From Sphingobium sp. D43FB (lineage in GTDB: Bacteria; Pseudomonadota; Alphaproteobacteria; Sphingomonadales; Sphingomonadaceae), in assembly GCF_002312805.1 (NCBI RefSeq), contig NZ_NMUA01000001.1, positions 186,001 to 250,000 on the forward strand: a stretch of 64,000 bases of DNA, in the 5' to 3' direction. Shown here piece after piece: positions 32,221-42,517 of the stretch. Positions within the stretch are counted from its first letter, which is position 1, and every line of letters begins with the position of its first letter. The position numbers and the translations under genes were made by a program. The notes under the pieces were generated by a model that worked only from the letters and a program-made list of their open reading frames with translations, searched no databases and had not been told where the DNA came from.

Positions 32221-33243
32221 ATGTCCAGGCTTTCCCCCATCTCCATCGGCCCGGTGACCATCGCCACGCCAGTCGTCCTTGCGCCGATGACCGGCGTGAC
32301 CGACATGCCGTTCCGCACGCTGGTCCGTCGCTATGGCTGCGGCCTCAACGTGACCGAGATGATCGCGACCGCCGCGATGATCCGTGAGACGCGCCAGTCG
32401 CTGCAGAAGGCGGCCTGGCATCCGCTGGAAGAGCCGGTGTCGATGCAATTGGCGGGCTGCTCGCCGACCGAAATGGCCGAAGCCGCCAAGTTGAACGCTG
32501 ACCGCGGCGCGGCGATCATCGACATCAATATGGGCTGCCCGGTCAAGAAGGTCGTCAATGGCGATGCTGGCAGCGCGCTGATGCGCGACCTGCCGCTGGC
32601 CGCTGCGCTGATCAAGGCGACGGTCGAGGCGGTGGACGTGCCGGTGACGGTGAAGATGCGGATGGGCTGGGACCATAGCAGCCTCAACGCGCCCGAACTG
32701 GCGCATATCGCCGAGGATCTGGGTGCGAAGCTTATCACTGTTCATGGCCGGACCCGGTGCCAGATGTACAAGGGCAGCGCCGATTGGGGCTTCATCCGCT
32801 CCGTTAAGGAGGCGGTGAAACTGCCGGTGATCGCCAATGGCGACATTTGTTCGATCGAGGATGCCGACATGGCGTTGGAGCAGAGCGGCGCGGATGGCGT
32901 GATGATCGGGCGGGGTGCCTATGGTCGTCCCTGGCTGATCGGTCAGGTGATGGCCTGGCTGGAACGGGGCGAGCGTATCCCGGATCCTACGCTGGAAGAA
33001 CAATATCGCGCGATTATAGGCCATTATAAGGCGATGCTCGATCATTATGATAACCATACCGGCGTCAATATGGCGCGCAAGCATATCGGCTGGTACACCA
33101 AGGGGCTGACCGGATCGGCCGAGTTCCGCCATGCCGTGAACCAGGAACCCGACGCCGCCAAGGTGCTCGACATGCTCGCCGGTTTCTACGAACCGTTGAT
33201 CGCCAGCGGTGCGGATGCCACCGCCATGCGTCAGGCGGCATGA
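32221..33243 (+). CDS. dusB: tRNA-dihydrouridine synthase DusB (NifR3)
   Basis: A 340-residue flavoenzyme that reduces uridines in tRNA D-loops. It has [20 protein letters not shown], the catalytic Cys in [38 protein letters not shown] and [13 protein letters not shown] with [11 protein letters not shown]. It is the first gene of the nitrogen-regulation cluster, the classical nifR3-ntrB-ntrC order. The 3' end overlaps ntrB by 4 bp (ATGA). Confidence 0.96.
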   Translation: MSRLSPISIGPVTIATPVVLAPMTGVTDMPFRTLVRRYGCGLNVTEMIATAAMIRETRQSLQKAAWHPLEEPVSMQLAGCSPTEMAEAAKLNADRGAAIIDINMGCPVKKVVNGDAGSALMRDLPLAAALIKATVEAVDVPVTVKMRMGWDHSSLNAPELAHIAEDLGAKLITVHGRTRCQMYKGSADWGFIRSVKEAVKLPVIANGDICSIEDADMALEQSGADGVMIGRGAYGRPWLIGQVMAWLERGERIPDPTLEEQYRAIIGHYKAMLDHYDNHTGVNMARKHIGWYTKGLTGSAEFRHAVNQEPDAAKVLDMLAGFYEPLIASGADATAMRQAA

Positions 33244-34349
33244 CCGTTGCCATGACGGTCGTCCCGCCGCTTCGCATGCAGCAGGACGGACCATCGCTCA
33301 GCGACCAGATGACGGCCTTGCCGGTCGCGACCCTGTTGGTGCGGCCGGACAACAGCATTGCCGAAGCCAATGTCAGTGCCGAGACGTTGCTCAACATGGC
33401 GCGATCGGCGATCATCGGCAGCGATGTGGCGCGGACGATCCGTATCGCGGAGGCAGGCGCGCGCTTCGATATCTGGCACAGCAACAAGCCGATCGCCGCC
33501 TATGACATCAAGGTCCATGCCGGGCGCACCGCCGAGATGGAGGTTGATCTGATGATCTCGCCGATCATCGATCATGAAGGCTGGCGGGTCGTGTCGCTCC
33601 ATGCGCAGAGCCAGGCGCGTAAGATCGGTCATCGCGGCACATCGGGCGGGGCGCGCTCGGCCATGGGTGCGGCGGCGATCCTGGCGCATGAGATCAAGAA
33701 CCCGCTATCGGGCATCAGGGGCGCAGCGCAACTGCTTGAATCGGGGCAGGATGGCCGTGACAGTGCCTTGACCCAGCTCATCTGCAACGAGGTCGATCGC
33801 ATCGCGGCGCTGATCGACCGGATGCAGGATTTCACGACCGACCGGACGCTGGAATGCCGCCCCGGCAATATCTATCCACTGATCGACCGCGCGGCCGGGA
33901 TTGCGTCGGCGGGATTTGCACGAAACGTAAAGATCATAAAACATTATGATCCATCCTTGCCATTCGCCAACATCAATGAAGATGCGTTGGTGCAGGTGAT
34001 GATCAACCTGCTCAAAAATTCCGCCGAAGCGCTGGAGCAGGTCGAAAATCCCTGCATTCGCGTCGAGACGGCCTTTCGCCATGGCGTGTCCGTGGTGATG
34101 GGCGGGGGCAAGGGGAGTGCGGTCCTGCCGATCGAGATCGTCGTGGTGGACAATGGACCGGGGGTTCCCGAACATATTTTGGACCATCTCTTCAACCCCT
34201 TCATCACTGGCAAACGGGACGGGCAGGGGCTTGGGCTGGCGTTGGTCGATAAGCTGGTCCGCGACATGAGCGGCTTCGTTCAATATTCGCGCGATGCTGA
34301 TGCGGGCGAATCAACGTTCCGCATCCTCCTGCCGATGGGCATGGGCTAA
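33240..34349 (+). CDS. ntrB: Nitrogen-regulation sensor kinase NtrB
   Basis: A 369-residue soluble histidine kinase of the NtrBC pair, which phosphorylates NtrC under nitrogen limitation and is controlled by PII. A PAS domain lies near residues 20-125. The H-box is [20 protein letters not shown] with phospho-His150. The N-box is [14 protein letters not shown], then the G1 region [13 protein letters not shown] and G2 [13 protein letters not shown]. There is no transmembrane segment. Its TAA stop shares a base with the ntrC ATG. Confidence 0.95.
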   Translation: MTVAMTVVPPLRMQQDGPSLSDQMTALPVATLLVRPDNSIAEANVSAETLLNMARSAIIGSDVARTIRIAEAGARFDIWHSNKPIAAYDIKVHAGRTAEMEVDLMISPIIDHEGWRVVSLHAQSQARKIGHRGTSGGARSAMGAAAILAHEIKNPLSGIRGAAQLLESGQDGRDSALTQLICNEVDRIAALIDRMQDFTTDRTLECRPGNIYPLIDRAAGIASAGFARNVKIIKHYDPSLPFANINEDALVQVMINLLKNSAEALEQVENPCIRVETAFRHGVSVVMGGGKGSAVLPIEIVVVDNGPGVPEHILDHLFNPFITGKRDGQGLGLALVDKLVRDMSGFVQYSRDADAGESTFRILLPMGMG

Positions 34350-35794
34350 TGGCGGCGACGGGAACCGTTCTGGTCGTCGATGACGATCCCGCCATCTGCG
34401 TGGTGGTGGGCGAGGCGCTGCGGCGGCAGGGGCATAAGGTGAAGACCGCCGCATCGATCCGCGAGCGGGCGGCGCTGATGGAGAGTTTCCGGCCCGATAT
34501 ACTGATCACCGACGTCATGCTGCCCGATGGCGACGGGCTGGAGGGCGTGGCGGACATCATCGCCAGTCGGCCGGACCTCAATGTCATCATCCTGTCGGCG
34601 CAGAACACACTCAACACCGCGATCCGCGCGACCGAAAAGGGCGCGTTCGAATATCTGCCCAAGCCGTTCGACCTTAACGAACTGACCCGTGCCGTCGCCG
34701 ATGCGCTGGGCACGCGGGAGAGCGCGACGGAGGAGGAGGGCGATGGCGGCCTGCCGCATGACGGACTGCCGCTGGTCGGTCGATCGCCCGCGATGCAGGA
34801 GGTCTATCGCACGATTGCGCGGGTGCTTTCCAACGACCTGTCGATCCTGGTGCTGGGCGAGTCGGGCACGGGCAAGGAACTGGTGGCCGAAGCGATCCAC
34901 AGCCTGGGCCAACGACGCACGCGCCCTTTCATCGCCATCAACATGGCGGCGATTCCGCGCGAGCTGATCGAGGCGGAATTGTTCGGTTATGAGAAGGGCG
35001 CTTTTACCGGCGCCCATGCCCGCACCGCCGGCAAGTTCGAGCAGGCGCAGGGCGGCACATTGTTCCTCGACGAGATTGGCGACATGCCGATGGAGGCGCA
35101 GACGCGGTTGCTGCGCGTCCTGCAATCGGGCGAGGTGACGACGGTGGGCGGGTCCAAGCCGGTGCGGGTCAATGTCCGCATCATTGCCGCAACCAACAAG
35201 GATCTGCCGCCGCTGATCGAGGAAAATCGCTTTCGGCAAGATCTCTATTACCGGCTGAACGTCGTGCCGATCGCATTGCCCGCGCTGCGGGAGCGGCGCG
35301 ATGACGTGATCTTGCTGGCGCGTCATTTTCTGGAGCGGGCGGCGCAGGAAGGCCTGCCGCGCAAGACGCTGGCGGACGATGCGGCGCAATTGCTGATGGC
35401 CTATCATTGGCCGGGCAATGTGCGCGAATTGCAGAATATGATGCAGCGCCTGTCGGTGCTAAGCCGGGAAAATGTCATCACCGCGGATATCCTGCGCAAC
35501 ATGCTGCCGATGGATGCGGTGCCCGCCGATTATGCCGCGCCCGCCGATCATCTGGCCCACGCCGTGCGCGATTGGGCGAAGCGGCAGCTGGGCATAGGCC
35601 TCGGGCAGGCCAATCGCAGCCTACATGATGATCTGCTTGCGGTGATCGAGCCGATCCTGTTGCAAGAGGTGCTCTCGAGCGTCGATGGCAATCAGATTCG
35701 CGCCGCCGGACTGCTGGGGATCAATCGCAATACGCTGCGCAAGAAACTGACCGATTATGGCCTGGACCCGCTCCAGCTTCGCCTTGCCGACTGA
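34349..35794 (+). CDS. ntrC: Nitrogen response regulator NtrC
   Basis: A 481-residue sigma-54 activator. The receiver domain has the phospho-acceptor Asp55 in [12 protein letters not shown]. The AAA+ domain has GESGTGKEL (Walker A), the complete sigma-54 contact loop GAFTGA in [12 protein letters not shown], Walker [14 protein letters not shown], and the arginine finger region [14 protein letters not shown]. The C-terminal Fis-type HTH ends [25 protein letters not shown]. The intact GAFTGA contrasts with NtrX downstream. A 111-bp gap precedes ntrY. Confidence 0.96.
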   Translation: MAATGTVLVVDDDPAICVVVGEALRRQGHKVKTAASIRERAALMESFRPDILITDVMLPDGDGLEGVADIIASRPDLNVIILSAQNTLNTAIRATEKGAFEYLPKPFDLNELTRAVADALGTRESATEEEGDGGLPHDGLPLVGRSPAMQEVYRTIARVLSNDLSILVLGESGTGKELVAEAIHSLGQRRTRPFIAINMAAIPRELIEAELFGYEKGAFTGAHARTAGKFEQAQGGTLFLDEIGDMPMEAQTRLLRVLQSGEVTTVGGSKPVRVNVRIIAATNKDLPPLIEENRFRQDLYYRLNVVPIALPALRERRDDVILLARHFLERAAQEGLPRKTLADDAAQLLMAYHWPGNVRELQNMMQRLSVLSRENVITADILRNMLPMDAVPADYAAPADHLAHAVRDWAKRQLGIGLGQANRSLHDDLLAVIEPILLQEVLSSVDGNQIRAAGLLGINRNTLRKKLTDYGLDPLQLRLAD

Positions 35795-35905
35795 TCGGGA
35801 CGCGCCCGCTTTTCGGGACGAACCGACGGGCGATATCGACCAGCGACAGGTTTTGGCCCAAATACTGTGTTTGATCGGGCACGGGGTTGTTGTAACAAAG
35901 CCACT

Positions 35906-38176
35906 ATGAGCGGCGCGACCACATTTTCCCGGCGGGCATCGACATGGCGCCGACGATTGCCGCCTTTCCTGCGGCATGGACGGTTGGCGGCGCTGGTAGA
36001 GGGCGTAACGCTCGCCCTGTTCCTGGGCGTTGCGGTGCTGACCTATCAATTGTTGGCGGGGGGGAGTGCGCCGTCGGGCGCCCTGCTGCCCCCGCCGATC
36101 ATCGCGCTGTTGCTGGTAGCCAATCTGGTGCCCGCGATCGCGCTGCTGATGCTGTTGGGGCGGCGCGTGGCCAAGCGGCGTGCGGCGCAATCGGCGATCG
36201 GCAGCGATGGGCAGTTGCACGTGCGGCTGGTCGCCATCTTCTCGATCGCGGCCAGCGTGCCGATGCTGCTGGTCGTGATCTTCGCATCCCTGCTGTTCCA
36301 ATATGGCGTGCAATTCTGGGCGTCCGACAGCGCGCGCGGGATGCTACAAAATGCGAGCGACCTGGCGCGCGGCTATTATGAGCAGAATTTGCGCGAGGTG
36401 AGCGATGAAACCGTCACCATGGCAGACGATCTGCGCGATTATCTGACTCAGTCCGATGTCTCCAGCCCGCGTTTTGCCGAAGGGTTCATCTTTCAGGTGG
36501 TGACGCGCAAGCTGAACCGTGCGTCGATCATCGAGGTCGGCAAGGATGGCGTGGCGCGGACGGCCGCGACGGTCGAGCCGGACAATCGCCCGGCATCCGA
36601 GATATTGACGCCGGAAGTCACCAAGCGGCTGGCGGCGGGCGAAAATGTCGTGGTGCAGGCGCGGCAGAATCAGATCGAGGCGGTGACGCTGCTCTATCCG
36701 GGGTCGAAAATCTATCTCTACGTCACGCGCAATGCGGGCAGTTCGTCCTTCTCCAATGCGGAGCGGGCGAAGACGGTGATCGCGGACTATGACCTGTTCG
36801 CGGCGCAATCGCGCGCGTTGCAGTTGCGGTTCAACATCGCCTTGTTCGTGGGATCGCTGCTGCTGGTCGGCATTGCCGTCTATATCGCGTTGGCGGTGGC
36901 CGATTGGATGGTGCGGCCGGTGAACGAACTGGTGACGGCGGCGCGGCGGATCACGGCGGGCGACCTGTCGGCGCGCGTCACCAGCCTGCAAAGCCGTGAC
37001 GAGATCGGCACGCTGGCAGCGGCGTTCAACCGGATGACACAGCGGCTGGAAGCGCAGACCGGCGCGCTGGTGGGCGCGAACAGCCAGTTGGACGAGCGGC
37101 GCGCCTTTATCGAAGCGATCCTGTCGGGCGTCAGCGCGGGTGTCTTGTCGGTGGATCGTGACGGCGAGATCCAGTTGCTCAACCGATCGGCCGCCGCGAT
37201 TTTGGTGGAGGAGGGCGATGATCCGGTCGGTCGGACATTGGCCGAGATCGCGCCGGAATTGGCGGAGTTCATTGCGTCGGGCGACGGCGCTGGCATCGTG
37301 CAGGTGCGCGCGCATGGCGACCTGCGCACATTGGCGGTCAAACGGTCCGAGGATGCGTCGCGCCATATTCTGACGTTCGATGACATCACCCAGCAATTGT
37401 CCGATCAGCGCCGGGCGGCCTGGTCCGATGTCGCGCGGCGGATCGCGCATGAAATCAAGAACCCGCTGACGCCGATCCAGCTGGCAGCTGAGCGACTCCA
37501 GCGGCGCTATGCCGAGGAGATCACCAGCGATCGGCCGACATTCACCCGGCTGACCAGTACGATCGTTCGGCAAGTGGGCGATCTGCGCCGGATCGTGGAT
37601 GAATTCTCGTCCTTCGCGCGGATGCCCAAGCCCGTGTTCCGGCGCGAGGCCGTGGCCGATATTGCGCGCCATTCCCTGTTCCTGCACGAAGTCGCGCATC
37701 CGGCGATCCGCTTCGAATTCCATACCGACCAGCCCGACCTGGAAATGGTGTGCGACCGGCGGCAATTGGGGCAGGCGCTCACGAACATCGTCAAGAATGC
37801 GGTGGAAGCCATTGAACCCAAACCGGTTCCCGACGATGGCAGTCCGCGTGGCCATGTCCGCATGACGCTGGCGGGCGAGGGCGATGCGCTGATCATCACG
37901 GTCAGCGATGACGGCATCGGGCTGCCGCCCGAACGGGACCGCATACTGGAACCCTATATGACGACGCGGACCAAGGGGACGGGTCTGGGCCTGGCCATCG
38001 TCAAGAAGATTGTGGAGGAGCATCTGGGGGAAATCCGCTTTGACGATGCGCAAGGTGGCGGTGCGCGCGTGACATTGCGGTTTGCCGCAGGGGCGCTGGA
38101 ACGACTGGAAGAGGGGCAGGTAATCGCCATGCCCCAGGGTAATTTGACGGGAAAAGTGACGGCCAATGGCGCTTGA
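35906..38176 (+). CDS. ntrY: Membrane sensor histidine kinase NtrY
   Basis: A 756-residue kinase. Membrane helices lie near residues 28-50, 65-90 and 105-125, followed by a periplasmic sensing domain. Another helix (FNIALFVGSLLLVGIAVYIALAVADWMV, about 300-327) leads into HAMP (RPVNELVTAARRITAGDLSARV). A PAS domain follows, then the H-box [23 protein letters not shown]-box TNIVKNAVEAIEPK, and G-boxes ITVSDDGIGLPP and GTGLGLAIVKKIV. I chose the ATG at 35906 because MSGATTFSRRAS fits a cytoplasmic start. NtrYX responds to nitrogen and redox cues in other alphaproteobacteria. It overlaps ntrX by 11 bp. Confidence 0.95.
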   Translation: MSGATTFSRRASTWRRRLPPFLRHGRLAALVEGVTLALFLGVAVLTYQLLAGGSAPSGALLPPPIIALLLVANLVPAIALLMLLGRRVAKRRAAQSAIGSDGQLHVRLVAIFSIAASVPMLLVVIFASLLFQYGVQFWASDSARGMLQNASDLARGYYEQNLREVSDETVTMADDLRDYLTQSDVSSPRFAEGFIFQVVTRKLNRASIIEVGKDGVARTAATVEPDNRPASEILTPEVTKRLAAGENVVVQARQNQIEAVTLLYPGSKIYLYVTRNAGSSSFSNAERAKTVIADYDLFAAQSRALQLRFNIALFVGSLLLVGIAVYIALAVADWMVRPVNELVTAARRITAGDLSARVTSLQSRDEIGTLAAAFNRMTQRLEAQTGALVGANSQLDERRAFIEAILSGVSAGVLSVDRDGEIQLLNRSAAAILVEEGDDPVGRTLAEIAPELAEFIASGDGAGIVQVRAHGDLRTLAVKRSEDASRHILTFDDITQQLSDQRRAAWSDVARRIAHEIKNPLTPIQLAAERLQRRYAEEITSDRPTFTRLTSTIVRQVGDLRRIVDEFSSFARMPKPVFRREAVADIARHSLFLHEVAHPAIRFEFHTDQPDLEMVCDRRQLGQALTNIVKNAVEAIEPKPVPDDGSPRGHVRMTLAGEGDALIITVSDDGIGLPPERDRILEPYMTTRTKGTGLGLAIVKKIVEEHLGEIRFDDAQGGGARVTLRFAAGALERLEEGQVIAMPQGNLTGKVTANGA

Positions 38177-39536
38177 TATTCTGATAGTCGACGATGAGGA
38201 GGATATTCGCGATCTGGTCGCGGGTGTTTTGGAGGATGAGGGCTTTACCGCCCGCACCGCCGGCAATGCCGATGCCGCGATCGAGGCGCTGGACGCGCGC
38301 CGCCCTTCGCTCGTCCTGCTCGACGTCTGGTTGCAGGGGTCGCGGATGGACGGCCTGGAACTGCTGGACGAGATCAAGCGGCGCGACCCCACCATCCCGG
38401 TTTTGATGATTTCGGGTCATGGCAATATCGACACCGCCGTCGCGGCGATCCGCAAGGGCGCAGCCGACTTCATCGAAAAGCCGTTCGAGGCCGACCGGCT
38501 GTTGCACCTGGTCAGCCGCGCCACCGAGACCGAACGGTTGCGGCGCGAAAATCAGGTGCTGCGCGCCCGTTTCGGGCAGGATGACGAGTTGACCGGCAGT
38601 TCCGCGTCGATCAACGGCGTGCGCGCCACGATCAAGAAGGTTGCGGGCACCGGCAGCCGCGTGCTGATTTCGGGTCCGGCGGGCGTCGGCAAGGAGATTG
38701 CCGCGCGGATGCTGCATAGCTGGAGCGGGCGGGCCGACTCGCCCTTCATCATCGTCGCTGCCGCGCGCATGGACCCCGACCGGGTCGAAGAGGAATTGTT
38801 CGGGCTGGAGGACCAAAGCGGTCTCGTCCGCCCCGGCTTCCTGGAGCAGGCGCATGGCGGCACGCTCTATATCGATGAAGTTGCCGACATGCCGATCACC
38901 ACGCAGGGCAAGATCTTGCGCGTTCTGACCGACCAGAGTTTCACGCGGGTTGGCGGCCAGCGTCATGTGAAGGTGGACGTGCGGGTTATCTCGTCCACGG
39001 CACGCGACCTGGCGGGCGAGATTGAGGAAAGGCGATTCCGTGAGGATCTTTTCTATCGCCTCAATGTCGTGCCACTGGCCATTCCGCCTCTGTCCGAACG
39101 GCGCGACGATATCCCGCCGCTGGTCGAACATTATCTTGCCCGCTTCGCCGCAGAACGGCGCGTGCCGCCGCCGGAGATGGCGAGCGATGCGATGGCTGCG
39201 CTGCAGGCCAATGAGTGGCCGGGCAATGTCCGCCAGTTGCGCAATGTCATCGAACGCACGATGATCCTGGCGCCGGGCGACCGGATCGGCCGGATCGAAC
39301 TCGACATGCTGCCGCCTGAATTGACCAGCGGTGGTGGCGGGGAAGGGATGGGCCAGTCCGCGATCATGGGCGCGCCGCTGCGCGAGGCACGCGAGAGTTT
39401 CGAGCGCGAATATCTGCGCATTCAGATCCGGCGTTTTTCGGGCAATATCTCGCGCACCGCGACCTTCATCGGCATGGAACGATCGGCATTGCACCGGAAA
39501 TTGAAGCTGTTGGGGATAACCGACGACAAGGAATAG
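38166..39536 (+). CDS. ntrX: Response regulator NtrX, AAA+ type without visible GAFTGA
   Basis: A 456-residue regulator. The receiver has Asp53 in VLLDVWLQGSRMDG. The AAA+ domain has Walker A GPAGVGKEI, Walker B GGTLYIDEVADMP and the segment FREDLFYRLNVVPLAIPPLSERRDD. The C-terminal Fis-like HTH reads SGNISRTATFIGMERSALHRKLKLLGI. At the usual GAFTGA position the sequence is LFGLEDQSGLVRPGFLEQAHG, so the sigma-54 contact motif is absent. It may regulate independently of sigma-54. It partners NtrY and precedes hfq by 142 bp. Confidence 0.94.
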   Translation: MALDILIVDDEEDIRDLVAGVLEDEGFTARTAGNADAAIEALDARRPSLVLLDVWLQGSRMDGLELLDEIKRRDPTIPVLMISGHGNIDTAVAAIRKGAADFIEKPFEADRLLHLVSRATETERLRRENQVLRARFGQDDELTGSSASINGVRATIKKVAGTGSRVLISGPAGVGKEIAARMLHSWSGRADSPFIIVAAARMDPDRVEEELFGLEDQSGLVRPGFLEQAHGGTLYIDEVADMPITTQGKILRVLTDQSFTRVGGQRHVKVDVRVISSTARDLAGEIEERRFREDLFYRLNVVPLAIPPLSERRDDIPPLVEHYLARFAAERRVPPPEMASDAMAALQANEWPGNVRQLRNVIERTMILAPGDRIGRIELDMLPPELTSGGGGEGMGQSAIMGAPLREARESFEREYLRIQIRRFSGNISRTATFIGMERSALHRKLKLLGITDDKE

Positions 39537-39678
39537 ACGCGCGCCATTCCCCATGGACGACTGTTCGCAATTGCGATACGATCGTTGCGCCTCCGACAAG
39601 CGGGGGCAAGCAAGACACCCTGCTTAAGGGCGCACGAGCGGGTAACGTCCCGCCAAGAATAAAGGACTGGCGACGACC

Positions 39679-40161
39679 ATGGCCGACAAAATGAACAATT
39701 TGCAGGATATTTTCCTCAACAGCCTGCGCAAGAGCAAGACCCCGGTGACCATGTTCCTGGTGAAGGGCGTCAAGCTGCAGGGCATCATCACCTGGTTCGA
39801 CAATTTTTCTGTGCTGCTGCGCCGCGATGGCCAGTCGCAGCTTGTCTACAAGCATGCCATTTCGACCGTCATGCCAGCGCAGCCGATGGACTTGTCCGAC
39901 CTGCGCAAGGCGAGCGAGGGCAATGGCAAGGCCAAGCTGCTGCAGGAAATCTTCCTGTCGGCCGTCCGCAAGTCGGGCAGCCCGGTGACGATGTTCCTGG
40001 TCAACGGCGTCATGCTGCAGGGCGAAATCGCTGCGTTCGACCTGTTCTGCATGCTGCTGGAACGCGATGGCATGGTCCAGCTCGTCTACAAGCACGCCAT
40101 TTCGACGGTCCAGCCGCTCCATGCGCTCGACCTGACCGGCGAGAATGAACAGGACGATTGA
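39679..40161 (+). CDS. hfq: RNA chaperone Hfq with two tandem Sm-like domains
   Basis: A 160-residue protein with two complete Hfq units; a usual Hfq is 70-100 residues with one. Domain 1 (about 5-70) has [28 protein letters not shown] and YKHAISTV. Domain 2 (about 85-150) has [28 protein letters not shown] and YKHAISTV. Domain 1 keeps Gln9, Asp10, Asn14 and Arg17. Domain 2 has Glu90 and Ser94 at the Asp and Asn positions. A trimer of tandems could form a pseudo-hexamer with alternating faces. Upstream is ntrX; downstream hflX is the normal Hfq partner. AAAGGAC precedes the ATG. Confidence 0.96.
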   Translation: MADKMNNLQDIFLNSLRKSKTPVTMFLVKGVKLQGIITWFDNFSVLLRRDGQSQLVYKHAISTVMPAQPMDLSDLRKASEGNGKAKLLQEIFLSAVRKSGSPVTMFLVNGVMLQGEIAAFDLFCMLLERDGMVQLVYKHAISTVQPLHALDLTGENEQDD

Positions 40162-40306
40162 CCTATCCTGCGCGGAACGCACGCGCCGTCCGCATTTCAT
40201 CGAATACTAGTCTATGCGCTCCCGCGCAGGCCTTTGCCCCGTTCCTTCGTTGGACCGGGTAATTGTCTGTTCGGGAGCGTCCTGTGTTTTGAGGCGTTAA
40301 CTTCCC

Positions 40307-41641
40307 ATGGCCATATTCAATCGCGATTCCGAAGATGAAGTGGCGCGCGGCGCGCGCGCTGTCGTCGTTCATGCCGAAACCCATGGCGGCGATCGGCGCG
40401 ACAGCGATGCGCGGCTGGAGGAAGCGCGCGGATTGGCCTTGGCGATCGGCATCGATGTGCGAGCGGCGCAGGCGTTCCGGGTGCGGGATCGCAAGCCCGC
40501 CACCTTGTTCGGCAGCGGTCAGGTCGATCAGATCGCTACACTGGCGCGGCAGGAAGAGGCCGACCTCATCATCGTCGATAATAGCCTGTCTCCCGTGCAG
40601 CAGAGCAACCTCGAAAAGGCGTGCGAGGCCAAGGTCATCGACCGAACCGGGCTGATCCTGGAAATCTTTGGCGAACGCGCGGCGACCAATGAAGGTCGGC
40701 TGCAGGTCGAGCTGGCGCATCTCGATTATCAGGCCGGGCGCTTGGTGCGCAGTTGGACCCATTTGGAGCGGCAACGCGGCGGCTTTGGCTTTCTGGGTGG
40801 TCCGGGCGAAACCCAGATCGAGGCGGATCGGCGCATGATCCGCGATCGCATGGCCAAGATTCGCAAGGAGCTGGATCAGGTGACCCGCACGCGCGGGCTG
40901 CATCGCGCCCGGCGGCAGCGCGCACCCTGGCCGGTGATTGCGCTGGTGGGCTATACCAATGCGGGCAAATCGACGCTGTTCAACCGGATGACCGGCGCTG
41001 ACGTCATGGCGCAGGACTTGTTGTTCGCCACGCTTGATCCGACGATGCGCCAGATTGCGTTGCCGGGCCTCGACAAGGCGATCCTGTCCGACACGGTGGG
41101 CTTCGTTTCCGACCTACCGACGCAGTTGATCGCGGCCTTTCGCGCCACCTTGGAAGAAGTGTTGTCGGCCGACCTGATCGTGCATGTCCGCGATATTGCC
41201 CATCCTGATAGCGATGCGCAGCGCGACGATGTGCTGGATGTTCTGGGCGAACTGGGTGTTGCGGGCGAAGCCGCGCTGGAGCGGGCTGAGGGTGAACCGC
41301 CCGCGCCATTGATTATCGAGGCTTGGAACAAGCTCGATTTGCTGGATGCCGACGCCGCTGTGTTGGCGCGCGAAACGGCGGCGCGGCGCGATGATGTGGC
41401 CATCTTGTCGGCGCTGACCGGGGAGGGGGTAGAGCAGCTTCAACGCATGATCAGCGACCATATGACCACAGGCGCGAAGGTCTATGGCCTGCGCATTCCG
41501 GTGTCGGATGGCGCGGCGATGGCCTGGCTGCATGAACATGGCGAAGTGCTGTCGACGGACGTGGAAGAGGAGGAGAGCCGCGTCGAGGTACGGCTATCCG
41601 ATGCGGCCTTTGCGCGGTTCGGGAAGCGCGGGGAAGCCTAA
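40307..41641 (+). CDS. hflX: Ribosome-splitting GTPase HflX
   Basis: A 444-residue Obg-HflX-superfamily GTPase that splits stalled 70S ribosomes. The N-terminal HflX domain has ATLFGSGQVDQI, IIVDNSLSPVQQSNLEK and RAATNEGRLQVELAHLDYQ. A Gly-rich segment, FGFLGGPGETQIE, precedes the helical linker. The G domain has G1 GYTNAGKST, G2/G3 FATLDPTMR and DTVGFVSDLP, and G4 NKLD. It follows hfq in the classical order. There is a 145-bp gap from hfq without a clear promoter. Its 3' end lies 4 bp from the convergent mazG. Confidence 0.95.
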   Translation: MAIFNRDSEDEVARGARAVVVHAETHGGDRRDSDARLEEARGLALAIGIDVRAAQAFRVRDRKPATLFGSGQVDQIATLARQEEADLIIVDNSLSPVQQSNLEKACEAKVIDRTGLILEIFGERAATNEGRLQVELAHLDYQAGRLVRSWTHLERQRGGFGFLGGPGETQIEADRRMIRDRMAKIRKELDQVTRTRGLHRARRQRAPWPVIALVGYTNAGKSTLFNRMTGADVMAQDLLFATLDPTMRQIALPGLDKAILSDTVGFVSDLPTQLIAAFRATLEEVLSADLIVHVRDIAHPDSDAQRDDVLDVLGELGVAGEAALERAEGEPPAPLIIEAWNKLDLLDADAAVLARETAARRDDVAILSALTGEGVEQLQRMISDHMTTGAKVYGLRIPVSDGAAMAWLHEHGEVLSTDVEEEESRVEVRLSDAAFARFGKRGEA

Positions 41642-41645
41642 GCGC

Positions 41646-42425
41646 TTAGGGCGTTTTCTCCTGCCGCTTGGCCTGCTGCCATAGCTCTTCTTTCGCTTCC
41701 AGCGAGAGGGCGGCGAAGTCGGCGCCAGCCTGCTGCTCCATCGCGCGGAAGCGGCGATCGAATTTTGCATTGCCTGCGCGCAAAGCGGCTTCCGGGTCGA
41801 CCTTCAAATGGCGTGCGAGGTTGACGACGGCGAACAACAGATCGCCCACTTCCTCGGTGCGCTCGGCCTGCGTGGTCGCAGCGCGGACTTCGTCCAGTTC
41901 CTCCACGATCTTGTCGATGACGCCGACCGTATCGGGCCAGTCGAAGCCGGTACGGGCGGCGCGCTTCTGCAGCTTTTCGGCGCGAAGCAATGCGGGCAGG
42001 GCATTTGCCACACCGGCAAGCGCGCTGGGGTCCGGTTCCTTTTCGGCTCGTTCGGCGGCCTTGATCGCTTCCCATTGGGCATGGCCGTCTTCGCGCCGTG
42101 CGTCTTGCCCGAAGACATGGGGATGCCGCCGGGTCATCTTTCGGGTGATGCCGTCGATCACATCCTGCAGATTGAAATGCCCGGCCTGTTCGGCCATGTG
42201 GCTGTGAAACGCCACCTGGAGCAGAAGGTCGCCAAGTTCATCGCACAGCGCCGCCATATCGTTGCGCTCGATGGCGTCGGCGACTTCATAGGCTTCCTCA
42301 ATTGTATAGGGGGCGATCGAGGTGAAATCCTGCGCGATGTCCCATGGGCAGCCGGTGTTCGGGTCACGCAACCGCGCCATGACGGTGGCAAGCGGCATGA
42401 TGTCGGCGGGACTGGCTTGGGACAT
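41646..42425 (-). CDS. mazG: Nucleoside triphosphate pyrophosphohydrolase MazG
   Basis: A 259-residue MazG with two tandem domains. The first has CPWDIAQDFTSIAPYTIEEAYEVADAI and DELGDLLLQVAFHSHMA. The second has DKIVEELDEVRAA and EEVGDLLFAVVNLARHL. These EExxE/ExxD clusters bind Mg2+. MazG hydrolyses NTPs to NMPs and PPi and limits aberrant nucleotides. It is convergent with hflX. An IS element starts 93 bp upstream of its start codon and may have replaced its original upstream region. Confidence 0.95.
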   Translation of the reverse strand: MSQASPADIMPLATVMARLRDPNTGCPWDIAQDFTSIAPYTIEEAYEVADAIERNDMAALCDELGDLLLQVAFHSHMAEQAGHFNLQDVIDGITRKMTRRHPHVFGQDARREDGHAQWEAIKAAERAEKEPDPSALAGVANALPALLRAEKLQKRAARTGFDWPDTVGVIDKIVEELDEVRAATTQAERTEEVGDLLFAVVNLARHLKVDPEAALRAGNAKFDRRFRAMEQQAGADFAALSLEAKEELWQQAKRQEKTP

Positions 42426-42517
42426 GGGTGGTTCCGGCTATTGGAGAGGTTGATCCAGCCGATAGGGCGTGTGGCGAGCTATGGCCAGCCTTGATCATTG
42501 TTCCTGCCATTTAGAGA

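Noticed and set aside
36344..38395. A 683-codon open frame antisense to ntrY
   Set aside because: Same GC-bias artefact; the sense strand encodes a full kinase with all boxes, and the antisense product is low-complexity Arg/His/Gln-rich.
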